Source of the DNA: a virus
Strand: one strand, 5' to 3'
IMG/VR virus record: IMGVR_UViG_3300042558_001571
Location: 1-38,196 of that record
DNA length: 38,196 nt
Positions 22,183 to 31,271 of the stretch are shown here, piece after piece (the first letter of the stretch is position 1; each line of letters begins with the position of its first letter). Below the pieces are notes generated by a model, which saw nothing but the letters and a program-made list of their open reading frames with translations, did no database searches and was not told the DNA's origin. Position numbers and translations under genes: made by a program.

Positions 22183-23677
22183 AGAGCTCTACGCTCACGG
22201 CGAACCCTTTGGTGACTGCGCTACCCAGCGAAAGCTCGGCGGCGGCTACATCTGCGGCGGTGGTGGCAAAGGTTCAGCGCCCCCAGCTCCTGACTATACG
22301 GCTGCAGCTGAGAAGCAAGGGCAGTCCTCGCTTGAGGCCATTCGAGCTCAGACAGCGGCCAACCGACCCAATCAGTACACGCCCTGGGGAAGCCAGACCT
22401 GGACGAACAACAAGACGTTCGACCAGGCTGGGTATGACAAGGCGCTTTCTGACTACAACGCGTCCTACAAGCCTGCTACAGACGGCAGCTGGGAGTATGG
22501 CGGCGGTGGCGATGCCGGTGCTACATCGATATGGAGACCGGGCACCGCTGGCTCCTACGGCATGGCAATGCCCGATCGCAGCAAATTTGAGGGACAGGAC
22601 AATTGGACTCAGACCACGACCTTGAATCCCGAAGCGCAGCGAGCACTTGATTCACAGATCGCACTCCAGGGCGACAGAAGCGAGCTTGCACGCAGCTTTA
22701 TGGATCGGGTGCAGGGCGACATGTCCAAGCCGTTTGATTGGTCAGGGTTACCAGACAAAGGTAAATCACTAGAAGCTACACAGTTTGATCGTGTTGGCAC
22801 AGCTCCGCGCCTGCAGACTGACCTCGATATGTCAGCAAATCCTGCAGAGCGCATGCGCATCGAGAATGCACTGTTTGATCGTATGCGTCCGATTCACGAT
22901 CAGCAGCAAACAGCTCTAGACGCCAAGCTTGCAAACATGGGCATCACGGCTGGATCGGAGGCCTACAACCGCGCATCACAGCGTCTCGGTGATCAGCAAT
23001 CGCGCGAGCGTTTCAACGCTCTCGAGATGGGCGGCAACGAGATGCAGCGCCTGCTCAATATGCAGATCGCAGAAGGACAGTTTGAGAATACTGCGCGGCA
23101 AAACCAGCAGGGCATGGACATCAACACGACCGGCTTTAACAACAACGTCTCGAAGGATAGATTTGGTCAGGATATGACCATATCTGAGTACCAGAACAAG
23201 CTTCGCCAGCAAGCAATCACAGAGCAGATGATGCAGCGCCAGATGTCTCTCAATGAGATGAATGCGCTCTTGAGCGGGCAGCAAGTGCAGATGCCAAGCA
23301 TGCCGCAATTCAACGGCGCAGCGGCCTCACAGCCAACGCAATATCTACCGGCGGCACAGCTGCAGGGACAGGCACAGCTGGATGCGTTCAACGCGCAGAA
23401 CCAAAGCGCGAACAGTTTCACAAGCGGTCTATTTGGTCTTGGCGGTTCACTTGGTAGCGCCGCGATGTTCGCATTCTCTGACTCACGCTTGAAGAAAATT
23501 ATCAAGCGCGTCGGCGAAGCGCAAGGCATTCCGCTCTACCTGTTTAAGTACTTGGGCAGCAACACCGAGCACATTGGCCCGATCGCTCAAGAAGTGCAGA
23601 AGATTCGTCCTGACTTGGTCAAGCGCCATCAGAACGGCTACTTGATGGTTAATTACAAACTACTGATGGAGGCTTGA
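22160..23677 (+). CDS. Internal/ejection protein with C-terminal S74-like domain
   Basis: A 505-residue Gln/Asn/Met-rich protein, likely part of the ejected inner core. The middle is repeated amphipathic helix with many Gln. The last 66 residues match the Peptidase_S74/intramolecular-chaperone pattern: SDSRLKK with Ser440 and Lys445, then GIPLYLFKYLGSNTEHIGPIAQEVQKIRPDLV and GYLMVNY. In fibres that domain folds and then cuts itself off before the serine. Finding it in an internal protein is notable, and whether it cleaves here is unknown. Overlaps the GNAT gene by 23 bp. Confidence 0.75.
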   Translation: MKKEWSRRELYAHGEPFGDCATQRKLGGGYICGGGGKGSAPPAPDYTAAAEKQGQSSLEAIRAQTAANRPNQYTPWGSQTWTNNKTFDQAGYDKALSDYNASYKPATDGSWEYGGGGDAGATSIWRPGTAGSYGMAMPDRSKFEGQDNWTQTTTLNPEAQRALDSQIALQGDRSELARSFMDRVQGDMSKPFDWSGLPDKGKSLEATQFDRVGTAPRLQTDLDMSANPAERMRIENALFDRMRPIHDQQQTALDAKLANMGITAGSEAYNRASQRLGDQQSRERFNALEMGGNEMQRLLNMQIAEGQFENTARQNQQGMDINTTGFNNNVSKDRFGQDMTISEYQNKLRQQAITEQMMQRQMSLNEMNALLSGQQVQMPSMPQFNGAAASQPTQYLPAAQLQGQAQLDAFNAQNQSANSFTSGLFGLGGSLGSAAMFAFSDSRLKKIIKRVGEAQGIPLYLFKYLGSNTEHIGPIAQEVQKIRPDLVKRHQNGYLMVNYKLLMEA

Positions 23678-23678
23678 T

Positions 23679-24137
23679 ATGGCCGGCGTAATTCCAATGA
23701 ATGGATATCTCACCCCCGAGCAGGCCGCAATGATGGCCGGTATTGAGGATCCAGGCGAGCGCATGAACACACTGGGCGGCATGCAGCGCTTTGCAAACAT
23801 GCTGCCCCAGATGAACCAGATCAAAGAGCGCAGCAACGGCCGCGTAGTTGGTCGCACTGATCCTATGGAAGGTTTGTCTCAGATGGGATCGCAGCTCGCT
23901 GGCGCGTACATGAACAAGCAGCTGATGGACAAGTACGGCGCGATCATGGACAAGAACAATCAGCAACGCATCAGCGCTGCACAGATGCTCGCAGATGCTT
24001 TGCGCAGAACACCGGCGGCGGGTGCCGCAGCACCTGGTGTAGCTCAGGCATACCCTGTCGCTTCGCAGACTCCAGCAAACGGGCGCGAGATTCCTGCGTA
24101 CACGCCGCACGAAATCGACTACTACGGCGGCTACTAA
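23679..24137 (+). CDS. Hypothetical internal virion protein
   Basis: A 152-residue Met/Gln/Ala-rich helical protein between two ejection-type proteins. It starts MAGVIPMNGYLTPEQAAMMAGIEDP and has a Pro/Ala-rich tail ending in PHEIDYYGGY. Probably a minor inner-core or ejection component, from composition and position only. Confidence 0.65.
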   Translation: MAGVIPMNGYLTPEQAAMMAGIEDPGERMNTLGGMQRFANMLPQMNQIKERSNGRVVGRTDPMEGLSQMGSQLAGAYMNKQLMDKYGAIMDKNNQQRISAAQMLADALRRTPAAGAAAPGVAQAYPVASQTPANGREIPAYTPHEIDYYGGY

Positions 24138-24140
24138 GAC

Positions 24141-25718
24141 ATGCGTGACTTGCTTGACGTAATCGCGAACGCAGAATCTGGCGGCAACATTAACGCTAGA
24201 TCAAGCACGCCCTTGTCAGATGCACAGGGTTTGTTTGGGTTCACTGACGCGGCGTTCAGGCAAGTGCAGCAGGATCATCCAGATCTGCGGCATATCACCA
24301 AAGATCAATGGGCGGTCGACCCCCAGCTTCAGCGCACTTTTGCCGATCGCTTAAAGCAGCGGCACGAAAGGATCCTGGCCGGCCAGGGGATCGATGTGAA
24401 CCCGGTGAGCCTGTACGCAAACTGGCATTTCGGTGAAGGCGGCGGTCCGAAGTTCTTGAAGTCTGCGCCTGACACTCGGATGGAAGACATCCTAGATCCG
24501 ATTGCGATTGCGGCCAACCCTCATCTGCAGGGCAAGACGCAAGCGCAGATCATGGAGTTATTCAGCAAAAAGATGGGAACGGCATTGCCCAATGCAGTGT
24601 CGGCCTCCTATTCGCAAGGAAATAGAAACATGGATCCAACACAGGCACCCCAGTCGGCGCTCCCGAATGCTCGAGGACTCTACAACCCAGAAGATCCGTT
24701 GAGTGTGTACAACTTCATTGTCTCTAACCAGCAGAACGTGCCGGTTCAGCAGCTAACGCCTGAGCAAAAAGAGATGCTGCTTGCCGATCGTCAGCAGCGT
24801 GCTGGCATGCTTCCGATGGCTCTGGCAGCTTCGCTTGCCGGCGACAAGCGCATTTCGGCAATGGGCGGCGCACTAGCGCAGGACGCATTTAAGGCACGCG
24901 GCCCGCAGCGCCTGGGCAATGCTGGCTGGCTTACTGAGGACGGCACTGTCATCAAGGATCCGTTCCAAGAAGAAGAAGGTCAGCAACGTCGCCAGGACAC
25001 AGCGCTCAACTTGGCGCTGCAGACATCGAACACGCAGGCTTTGCGTCGACTGGCCACAGAGAATACGTTCACGCAAGCTGGTCGAACGCCAGAAGGAAAG
25101 CCCGTTGTAAGCAATCGCACCGGCCAAACCTACGTTGTTGAGAGCGGACCAAATGGTCCGAGCTACACGCCTTACAGTCAAAACATTATCCCGACCGGCA
25201 CCTACGACAAGAACGTGCAGGCCGTGCAGGAGGCGCTTGGCTCGGTAAGACGCTCTGATGCGATTCTTGCGCAGGTAGAAAAGAACCCTGAAGCCTTTGG
25301 CATGGTTGCCCAGGGCGTCTCGCGGCTTCCACAATTTGCACAAGGTCGTGCAGCAGAAATTTTGTTGCCACCTGAGACGATGAAGGCTCGCACAGACGTA
25401 TTGCGCTCGGCAGCGCAAGAAATCAGCAGCCTCTACGGTGCAGCGCTTTCGCTTGGCGAACAGGCCCGCGCCAACACCTTCATCCCCAACCAGGATGACC
25501 CTCCACAGGTTGTCATTCAAAAGCTCAAGGCGGCTCGCGACTGGGCTCATTCCACGACACAGAACTACGGTTCTGGAGTCCTTCGCGACGCACAAGGGCG
25601 ATCGGCAATGCCGGCGCCTCAATCAGGACCACAAGCTCCCGCAGCTGGCGGCGAGACACGCAAAACGATCAACGGCAAGAACTACGTTAATCGTGGTGGC
25701 CAGTGGTACGAGGAGTGA
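24141..25718 (+). CDS. Ejection protein with N-terminal lytic transglycosylase domain
   Basis: A 525-residue virion protein. The first ~150 residues look like a lytic transglycosylase/lysozyme-fold domain: LLDVIANAESGGN with Glu12 as the probable catalytic acid, followed by DAQGLFGFTDAAF and later SLYANWHFGEGGGPKFL. It would open peptidoglycan at the start of infection so DNA can pass. The rest is Gln/Ala-rich helical sequence of ejection proteins, and the C-terminus ends KTINGKNYVNRGGQWYEE. Catalysis is inferred from the E-S-G-G motif. Confidence 0.8.
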   Translation: MRDLLDVIANAESGGNINARSSTPLSDAQGLFGFTDAAFRQVQQDHPDLRHITKDQWAVDPQLQRTFADRLKQRHERILAGQGIDVNPVSLYANWHFGEGGGPKFLKSAPDTRMEDILDPIAIAANPHLQGKTQAQIMELFSKKMGTALPNAVSASYSQGNRNMDPTQAPQSALPNARGLYNPEDPLSVYNFIVSNQQNVPVQQLTPEQKEMLLADRQQRAGMLPMALAASLAGDKRISAMGGALAQDAFKARGPQRLGNAGWLTEDGTVIKDPFQEEEGQQRRQDTALNLALQTSNTQALRRLATENTFTQAGRTPEGKPVVSNRTGQTYVVESGPNGPSYTPYSQNIIPTGTYDKNVQAVQEALGSVRRSDAILAQVEKNPEAFGMVAQGVSRLPQFAQGRAAEILLPPETMKARTDVLRSAAQEISSLYGAALSLGEQARANTFIPNQDDPPQVVIQKLKAARDWAHSTTQNYGSGVLRDAQGRSAMPAPQSGPQAPAAGGETRKTINGKNYVNRGGQWYEE

Positions 25719-25721
25719 AGC

Positions 25722-27512
25722 ATGGTTAGACCCGTAACCGATCCAGCATTGCTCGAGCAGCTCAACGGAGGAGGCGGTGCCGTAACCGATCCTGCGTTGC
25801 TAGAGCTTCTGAATGCCAACCCACAAGCAGCCAAAGCTGCGCAGTTCGCAGGCGGCGACAACGTCAAAGAGATGAACCCCGTCATGAAGGTGCTCGGGGG
25901 CGCAAAAAGCGCCTTTGACCGCGCAGCTTATGGCGTCGGCTCGCTTGTGCCTGACATCCTGCCAGACGGTGTTCGCGATTACATTAACGACAGCACGTTC
26001 GCCAAGGTAACCGGCCTAACGATGCCATCAAACAAGCAGATGGCTGACGATGTCGCGCAAGGTCGTGCCTTTGTTAAAGACGCAGGCGGCTGGGGCATTG
26101 CTGGAGATATCGCCGGCGAGGTTGGCTTGACCTTGGTGCCTGGTGCAAAGGGTATGCAGACCGTTCAGGCTGGCGGTCGCATGTTGCCTCGAGCTCTTGG
26201 ATTTATCCCAAGCAGCACAACCGGAGCGGCTGCGATTAGCGGCGGTGCCATTAACGCCCTCACCACGCCTGACGATCGCGTAGGCGGTGCAATAGCCGGT
26301 GCTGCAGGCGGTGCCATTGGTGACGTCGCGGGGCGAGCGTTGACAAAAACTCTAGGTGGCATGATTTCCAATAGGGTTACGCCTGACGCCCGCCATCTGA
26401 TGGACGACGGTGTCTTCGTTCCGATGTGGAAAGGCACCGACAGCGGCCTTGTGCGCAATTTGTCTGAGCGAGCCAAAGTTCTCCCGATCGCTGGCGACAT
26501 CATTCGCGGCCAAGAGCGCTCGGCATTTGAAAGCTTTAACAAACGCCTGGCTGAAATTGCAACACCGCCCAAGCCTGTGCTTGATGACGTCGGCAACGTG
26601 CTGCGCTGGGAAAACAGCCCTGTGAAGCTTTCTGGCTCGGACGCTATTAACGGCCTACGCGGCCGTTTTAATGATGCCTACGACGCGCTTTACAAGGGGC
26701 GCGGGATACCAGTTGATGACGTCTATGCAAACCAGACAGCAAACATTCTGGAGAGCACTAAAAATTACTTCCCGCGCATAGCAGACGATGTCGAAGCGGC
26801 TTTTAGACAGGCAGACGACATCCTTCGCAAGGGCACAGAGACAACAACGTCACTCAGCCCAATCAGTAACGCGTCCGGACAGCCGTTTGTAAACACTCAG
26901 CTTGGTCATGCAGCTACACGGCCAGAGTCGGTTAAGCAAGCGATCGATGTGCTCGATACCCGCATTAAGACAGCGTATGGCCGCGGCGATGCCGAGGCAG
27001 CAGAAGCCCTCAAGGATCTGCGCAGTTCGATTGAACAGCTGCGTATGCGCGGCTTGCCGCCCGAGGTTGCTGATCAGGCTGCAGACATTAATAAGGCCTA
27101 TGCAAGCTTCATCCAGCTGCAGCGTGCTAATGCCAGCCTGGGAGCTCAGAAGGCCGAGATGGTTTCCCCAGGGCAAATGCTTAACTCAATCAAAGCAGGT
27201 GATCGCACACCAAACAAATCTGCATTCTCAGGCGGCAACGCGCTGAACCAAGCAGAGGTTCTGCGTGCCGAGCGTGTTCTCGGGAATCGCTTGCCAGATG
27301 TCGGACCAGGTACTGCAGAAAAGCTTGCTCCCTTTATTGGCTTCGGGGGTCCCATGATCCTCGGCGACATGGGCGCTACTGCATTACTTGGTACAAAAAC
27401 CGGGCAGCGCTTTTTGATGGGCGACCTACCTGGTCAAGCAGGAATACGTCAATACGGAAGTCAATATCTTGTGCCGGCGCTTCGCAACTTCGGCATGTCG
27501 GTTGGAAATTAA
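25722..27512 (+). CDS. Large ejection/internal protein
   Basis: A 596-residue protein. The N-terminus repeats VTDPALLEQLN / VTDPALLELLN (residues 5-31), a motif seen at the start of several podovirus internal proteins. Residues about 140-225 are Gly/Ala-rich and hydrophobic, suitable for inserting into a membrane during DNA ejection. The C-terminal half is helical and charged. Likely the pore-forming ejection partner of the transglycosylase upstream; inferred from composition and neighbours. Confidence 0.7.
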   Translation: MVRPVTDPALLEQLNGGGGAVTDPALLELLNANPQAAKAAQFAGGDNVKEMNPVMKVLGGAKSAFDRAAYGVGSLVPDILPDGVRDYINDSTFAKVTGLTMPSNKQMADDVAQGRAFVKDAGGWGIAGDIAGEVGLTLVPGAKGMQTVQAGGRMLPRALGFIPSSTTGAAAISGGAINALTTPDDRVGGAIAGAAGGAIGDVAGRALTKTLGGMISNRVTPDARHLMDDGVFVPMWKGTDSGLVRNLSERAKVLPIAGDIIRGQERSAFESFNKRLAEIATPPKPVLDDVGNVLRWENSPVKLSGSDAINGLRGRFNDAYDALYKGRGIPVDDVYANQTANILESTKNYFPRIADDVEAAFRQADDILRKGTETTTSLSPISNASGQPFVNTQLGHAATRPESVKQAIDVLDTRIKTAYGRGDAEAAEALKDLRSSIEQLRMRGLPPEVADQAADINKAYASFIQLQRANASLGAQKAEMVSPGQMLNSIKAGDRTPNKSAFSGGNALNQAEVLRAERVLGNRLPDVGPGTAEKLAPFIGFGGPMILGDMGATALLGTKTGQRFLMGDLPGQAGIRQYGSQYLVPALRNFGMSVGN

Positions 27513-27524
27513 AGGAGAAACGAA

Positions 27525-28535
27525 ATGCCACGCAACGCATCAGGCACCTACACACTGCCAGCTGGAAACCCAGTAGTAACTGGCACCCTAATTGAGTCCT
27601 CATGGGCTAATGACACGCTTGGCGATCTAGCCAGCGCAATGACCGACTCGCTCTCGCGTGATGGCGAAGGTGGGATGACCGCAGCTCTGCGTGTCGTTGA
27701 CGGCACAGTCAGCGCTCCAGGCCTTGCATTTGTGAACGAGACTGGCAGCGGCTTGTATCGCACTGGTGCTGGCGATTACTCTTTTGCCGTTTTAGGTACG
27801 CAGAAAATGCGTATTACGTCTAACGGCGTTGATGTGACGGGCGCATTTTCTGTCAGTGGGGACACGTTGACGGTCTCATCGAGCACTGCCTACTACCCGC
27901 AGATGATCGCTCGCAACAAGACCAACGACGCCAACGCTGGATACCTTGTTCTTGAGAAAGATCGTGCTGGTGCAGTCGTGCAAAACGGCGACATTCTTGG
28001 CAGCCTGATTTTTCGTGGATACGACGGTGCTGCATACCTGCAGGGAGCGGCTATTACCGCGTCCGTGAACGCGGCTCCTGGAACAAACGACATGCCCACC
28101 GCGATGATATTCGCAACAACACCAGACGGTGGCGCTGGTGTCTCCGAGCGCATGCGTTTGCAGCTAGGACTTTCTGTCGGCACAACAGCAGATCCCGGCG
28201 CAGGTGCCATATACGCCACCGGCAACATCACGGCGTACTACTCGGACGAGCGCTTAAAGACCAAGCTCGGCAACCTTGAGAGCGCACTCGACAAGATCTG
28301 CGCGATCGACACGTTTTACTACGAGGCCAACGAAACCGCTCAGGCGCTCGGCTACAAGGCAGAACGTGAGGTTGGTGTTTCGGCTCAATCAGTTCAAGCC
28401 GTATTCCCAGAGCTTGTCGCTCCCGCTCCAATTGATGCTCAATATCTAACTGTGCGTTATGAGCGTTTAGTGGCACCGATCATCGAAGCGATCAAAGAGC
28501 TGCGTGCTGAGGTTGCTGCATTAAAGGGGGAGTGA
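27525..28535 (+). CDS. Tail fibre with C-terminal S74 chaperone domain
   Basis: A 336-residue fibre. The N-terminal region starts PRNASGTYTLPAGNPVVTGTLIESSWAN, a virion-binding pattern common to phage fibres. The middle is Gly/Ser/Thr-rich beta sequence. The C-terminus from residue 240 is Peptidase_S74: SDERLK with Ser240 and Lys245, the SAQSVQAVFPELV strand, and a closing coiled coil EAIKELRAEVAALKGE. The domain trimerises the fibre and then is cut off at Ser240. It probably recognises the host surface together with the glycine-rich adhesin downstream. Confidence 0.88.
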   Translation: MPRNASGTYTLPAGNPVVTGTLIESSWANDTLGDLASAMTDSLSRDGEGGMTAALRVVDGTVSAPGLAFVNETGSGLYRTGAGDYSFAVLGTQKMRITSNGVDVTGAFSVSGDTLTVSSSTAYYPQMIARNKTNDANAGYLVLEKDRAGAVVQNGDILGSLIFRGYDGAAYLQGAAITASVNAAPGTNDMPTAMIFATTPDGGAGVSERMRLQLGLSVGTTADPGAGAIYATGNITAYYSDERLKTKLGNLESALDKICAIDTFYYEANETAQALGYKAEREVGVSAQSVQAVFPELVAPAPIDAQYLTVRYERLVAPIIEAIKELRAEVAALKGE

Positions 28536-28536
28536 A

Positions 28537-30114
28537 ATGACTCTACCAGCAAGCGGTCAAATATCGATGTCGCAGGTGAACGTCGAGCTGTCGCTGTCTG
28601 CGACGGCTCAGATCGCTCTTGGCGATGCAGCCGTTCGCAATCTTGCGCAAGTGCCGTCTGGTGCTATTAGCTTGGACAACTTGCACGGCAAGTCGTCTGG
28701 AGTTTTAGCAACTTATCTGATCGTTGGTGGAGGTGGCGGCGGCGCAACGAGCCTATACGGAGGCGGTGGTGGTGCGGGTGGCGTATTGACCGGCACGGCA
28801 AGTTTCCCATTGTCCACAGGAACAGCAATTACCGTCGGTGGAGGTGGTGGAGCGCAAGCGGGTGGCTCCAATTCATTGATTGCCGGTGTAGCCACAGCTT
28901 ACGGCGGTAATGGCGCAACTTGGCAAGTCGGTGCTGCGTCGGGTGGAGGCGTAGCTGGACAAACGTATCCGGGTGGTAGCAATGCCAGCAATAGCGGAGG
29001 TGGTGGAGGTGGTGCTGGAGCAGCTGGCGCTAACGCCGTCGACAACTACTCGTCTGGATCGGGCGGCGCAGGAAAGGCAAGCAGCATCACTGGCTCGTCA
29101 GTTCTTTATGGCGGTGGAGGTGGTGCTGGTGGCCGAACAGCTGACATCGGAATCTTCCCCGGAGCTGGTGGAGCAACCGGAGGCGGTAACGGCGGAAGCA
29201 ACCCCGAAAACGGCTACGCAGGAACGGCAAACACCGGTGGCGGCGGCGGTGGTGCAGGCTACAACGGAAACTTCGGGGTTGGTGGAGCAGGCGGCTCAGG
29301 TGTTGTTCGTATTCGCTACCCCGGCGCACAGCAATTTGCCGGTGGAACGGTCACAACTGTTGGCAGTGACACCCTTCACACCTTCACTTCGAGCGGCACG
29401 CTTGATCCCGGTATTGCGATCGACTATCTGCTTATCGCAGGCGGTGGTCAAGGTGGCGGCGGTCACGGTGGCGGCGGTGGTGGTGGTGCCGGTGGTTTCC
29501 TTGAAGCCAGCGGCGTAATTGCCGTAAATCGCACGCATGTAGTTACTGTCGGTGCAGCTGCTAACAACAGCGTTCTTGCAGTCTCTGGTGGGGCAACTAT
29601 CGCTACCGCTATTGCCGGTGGCTATGCACCGGGTGGTAATGGTGGAAGCGGTGGCGGTGGTCAAGGTACGCAAGAGGTAGCAGCACCGGGCAACGGAACA
29701 GCCGGGCAAGGAAACAGAGGCGGCTATGCGCAATACACATCCGACTTTGGTAACGCTGCGGGCGGTGGCGGCGCCGGTGGAGTTGGCGGTAACAGCCAAT
29801 GTACGCACTGCGGTGGAGATGGTGGTTTAGGAAAGACCACAACCATCACTGGCACGACACTGACTCTTGCGAGCGGTGGCGGCGGTGGCGGCTACGCCAC
29901 GATGGGGGTCGCCCCACCCGGAGGCGGTGGAAATGCTGGTTACCCCGGCCAAGCAAACACGGGCGGCGGTGGCGGCGGTGGGAACCTTGGCGGCTCTGGC
30001 GTCGTATTCCTCAGATACCTCGGCGCACAGAAGTTTACCGGCGGCACTGTCACCTCTTCAGGTGGCTACACCATTCACCAATTCAACTCGAGCGGCACTC
30101 TTGTGCCTATCTAA
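28537..30114 (+). CDS. Glycine-rich adhesin (possible polyglycine-II type)
   Basis: A 525-residue protein with very high Gly content, many runs of 4-8 Gly. After a ~55-residue N-terminal part (ISMSQVNVELSLS...SLDNLHGKSSG), two tandem modules follow. Each opens with LIVGGGG or LIAGGGQ, passes through Gly-rich loops and closes with [RL]Y.GAQ.F.GGTVT...T.H.F.SSGTL. This resembles the polyglycine-II sandwich of T-even gp38-type receptor-binding tips, which is an analogy and not a demonstrated homology. It is probably the receptor-binding tip, next to the fibre gene. Confidence 0.75.
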   Translation: MTLPASGQISMSQVNVELSLSATAQIALGDAAVRNLAQVPSGAISLDNLHGKSSGVLATYLIVGGGGGGATSLYGGGGGAGGVLTGTASFPLSTGTAITVGGGGGAQAGGSNSLIAGVATAYGGNGATWQVGAASGGGVAGQTYPGGSNASNSGGGGGGAGAAGANAVDNYSSGSGGAGKASSITGSSVLYGGGGGAGGRTADIGIFPGAGGATGGGNGGSNPENGYAGTANTGGGGGGAGYNGNFGVGGAGGSGVVRIRYPGAQQFAGGTVTTVGSDTLHTFTSSGTLDPGIAIDYLLIAGGGQGGGGHGGGGGGGAGGFLEASGVIAVNRTHVVTVGAAANNSVLAVSGGATIATAIAGGYAPGGNGGSGGGGQGTQEVAAPGNGTAGQGNRGGYAQYTSDFGNAAGGGGAGGVGGNSQCTHCGGDGGLGKTTTITGTTLTLASGGGGGGYATMGVAPPGGGGNAGYPGQANTGGGGGGGNLGGSGVVFLRYLGAQKFTGGTVTSSGGYTIHQFNSSGTLVPI

Positions 30115-30137
30115 GCAAACAAAGGAGCAAAAGAAAT

Positions 30138-30527
30138 ATGTCCCACTTTGCAAAACTAGACGAAACAGACACCGTAATTCAGGTGCTTGTCATTGAGCAG
30201 GACGCTATCAATACGGGGTTGTTTGGTGACCCAGCGTCGTTCGTTCAAACAAGTTACAACACCAAAGGCGGTGTTCATTACGACGCAGTAACCATGCAGC
30301 CGTCGGCCGATCAAAGTAAAGCATTACGAAAAAACTTTGCGTGCATTGGCGACAAGTACGACCGCGTGCGGAATGCGTTTATCAAGCCACAGCCGTTTGC
30401 GTCGTGGGTGCTAAACGAAGACACATGCCTTTGGGATGCGCCTGTCGCAAGACCTCAAGACGGCAAGATCTACGACTGGGATGAGGCGACGACAACCTGG
30501 AAGGAGATTGTGTTGACCGCTGCATAG
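30138..30527 (+). CDS. Tail-fibre accessory protein
   Basis: A 129-residue protein opening with MSHFAKLDETDTVIQVLVIEQDAIN, a pattern I know from small proteins encoded beside fibre genes in cyanophages and podoviruses, followed by Trp-rich FASWVLNEDTCLWDAPVARP and a WDEATTTWKE end. Its role (assembly chaperone or minor fibre part) is unproven. AAAGGAG lies 11 bases before the ATG at 30138; the open frame further upstream (to 29799) is only the shadow of the glycine-rich gene. Confidence 0.7.
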   Translation: MSHFAKLDETDTVIQVLVIEQDAINTGLFGDPASFVQTSYNTKGGVHYDAVTMQPSADQSKALRKNFACIGDKYDRVRNAFIKPQPFASWVLNEDTCLWDAPVARPQDGKIYDWDEATTTWKEIVLTAA

Positions 30528-30552
30528 CGATAAGCACAACGTAGAAAGATAA

Positions 30553-31173
30553 GTGAAACAAGAAGACAGCCAGAGCAGCACGAAGGACACTCTTATGAGT
30601 GTCCTCTCGTACATCGATAGCCCTTTCAAGCTCCTGGTGGTCTTGCTGCTTGGCGTTCTCGGATTCGTTGGCTATTTCATCTACACCAATCAAGGCGTGA
30701 TGCTTGGCGCCTACCTTCAATCGCGAGAGATGCCAAAACTCGACGATTCACGCTTCGATGATGCGGCCGCGATGATCTTTAAAGAGACGGGCGCCGAGGT
30801 CGTGTCGATCTTTACGGTCGATCCGATCTTGAATAAGCGCGTCCTGGTTCGTGCCTACACCAAGGGCGGTGGACGTCAGAAGTCGCTCGAGGGAGTGGAC
30901 GTCAAGCTCTTCTCCAATAGCTCAACCAATAACGCCGACGTCGTAAAGCTTATGGCCGGCGAAGTTCCGTGCGGCCAGTACTTGCGACCACAGTCGGTCG
31001 CCGGTTTGTTCTATTTATCCCAGGGCGTGCAGTACACCTGTCGGGTGAGTAGCCCATCGGCAAAAGAGCAGTTCGTAGGCCAGATCACTGCGGGATGGAT
31101 GGTCGAGCCTGACCTTGATCACGCACGGTCTGTCCTGACAATCGTCGCCGATATGTTGGTGAAACAAAAATAA
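30553..31173 (+). CDS. Membrane-anchored protein at the head of the lysis cassette
   Basis: A 206-residue protein with a charged cytoplasmic N-terminus, one membrane segment (about residues 26-48, FKLLVVLLLGVLGFVGYFIYT) and a ~155-residue soluble domain of alternating strands that resembles a GAF/PAS-like fold (DDAAAMIFKETGAEVVSIFTVDPILNKRVLVRAYT), with two cysteines. Whether it acts as the holin, as a lysis-timing protein, or otherwise is unknown. The start is GTG at 30553 with a weak AGAAAG site; an ATG at 30595 is an alternative. It directly precedes the spanin and endolysin genes. Confidence 0.65.
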   Translation: MKQEDSQSSTKDTLMSVLSYIDSPFKLLVVLLLGVLGFVGYFIYTNQGVMLGAYLQSREMPKLDDSRFDDAAAMIFKETGAEVVSIFTVDPILNKRVLVRAYTKGGGRQKSLEGVDVKLFSNSSTNNADVVKLMAGEVPCGQYLRPQSVAGLFYLSQGVQYTCRVSSPSAKEQFVGQITAGWMVEPDLDHARSVLTIVADMLVKQK

Positions 31174-31184
31174 GGAGTAAATAA

Positions 31185-31271
31185 ATGAAAGAAAAATTGG
31201 AAGGACTCAGGGCTTGGTTTAAGGCGAAGTGCGAAGCAGTAAAGGCCTGGTTTTCAAGAGCAAAGTCCTAA
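31185..31271 (+). CDS. 28-residue amphipathic peptide of the lysis cassette
   Basis: A 28-codon frame with a strong ribosome site (AAGGAG, then TAAATAA before the ATG), ending with a TAA directly against the ATG of the spanin gene. The peptide has a repeated pattern, RAWFKAK then KAWFSRAK, giving an amphipathic helix with Trp/Phe on one face and Lys/Arg on the other. Position and character suggest a membrane-active lysis peptide (holin, antiholin or pinholin-like) or a leader peptide coupling spanin translation. Not recognised as any family. Confidence 0.6.
   Translation: MKEKLEGLRAWFKAKCEAVKAWFSRAKS

Noticed and set aside
29296-29808. Long antisense ORFs opposite the glycine-rich gene
   Set aside because: GGN-rich repeats keep the other frames open; these translate to Thr/Ala/Arg-rich low-complexity sequence.
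29799-30527. 242-codon version of the fibre accessory gene
   Set aside because: The upstream 113 codons are Trp/Arg-rich shadow of the glycine gene; the ATG at 30138 has a clear ribosome site.
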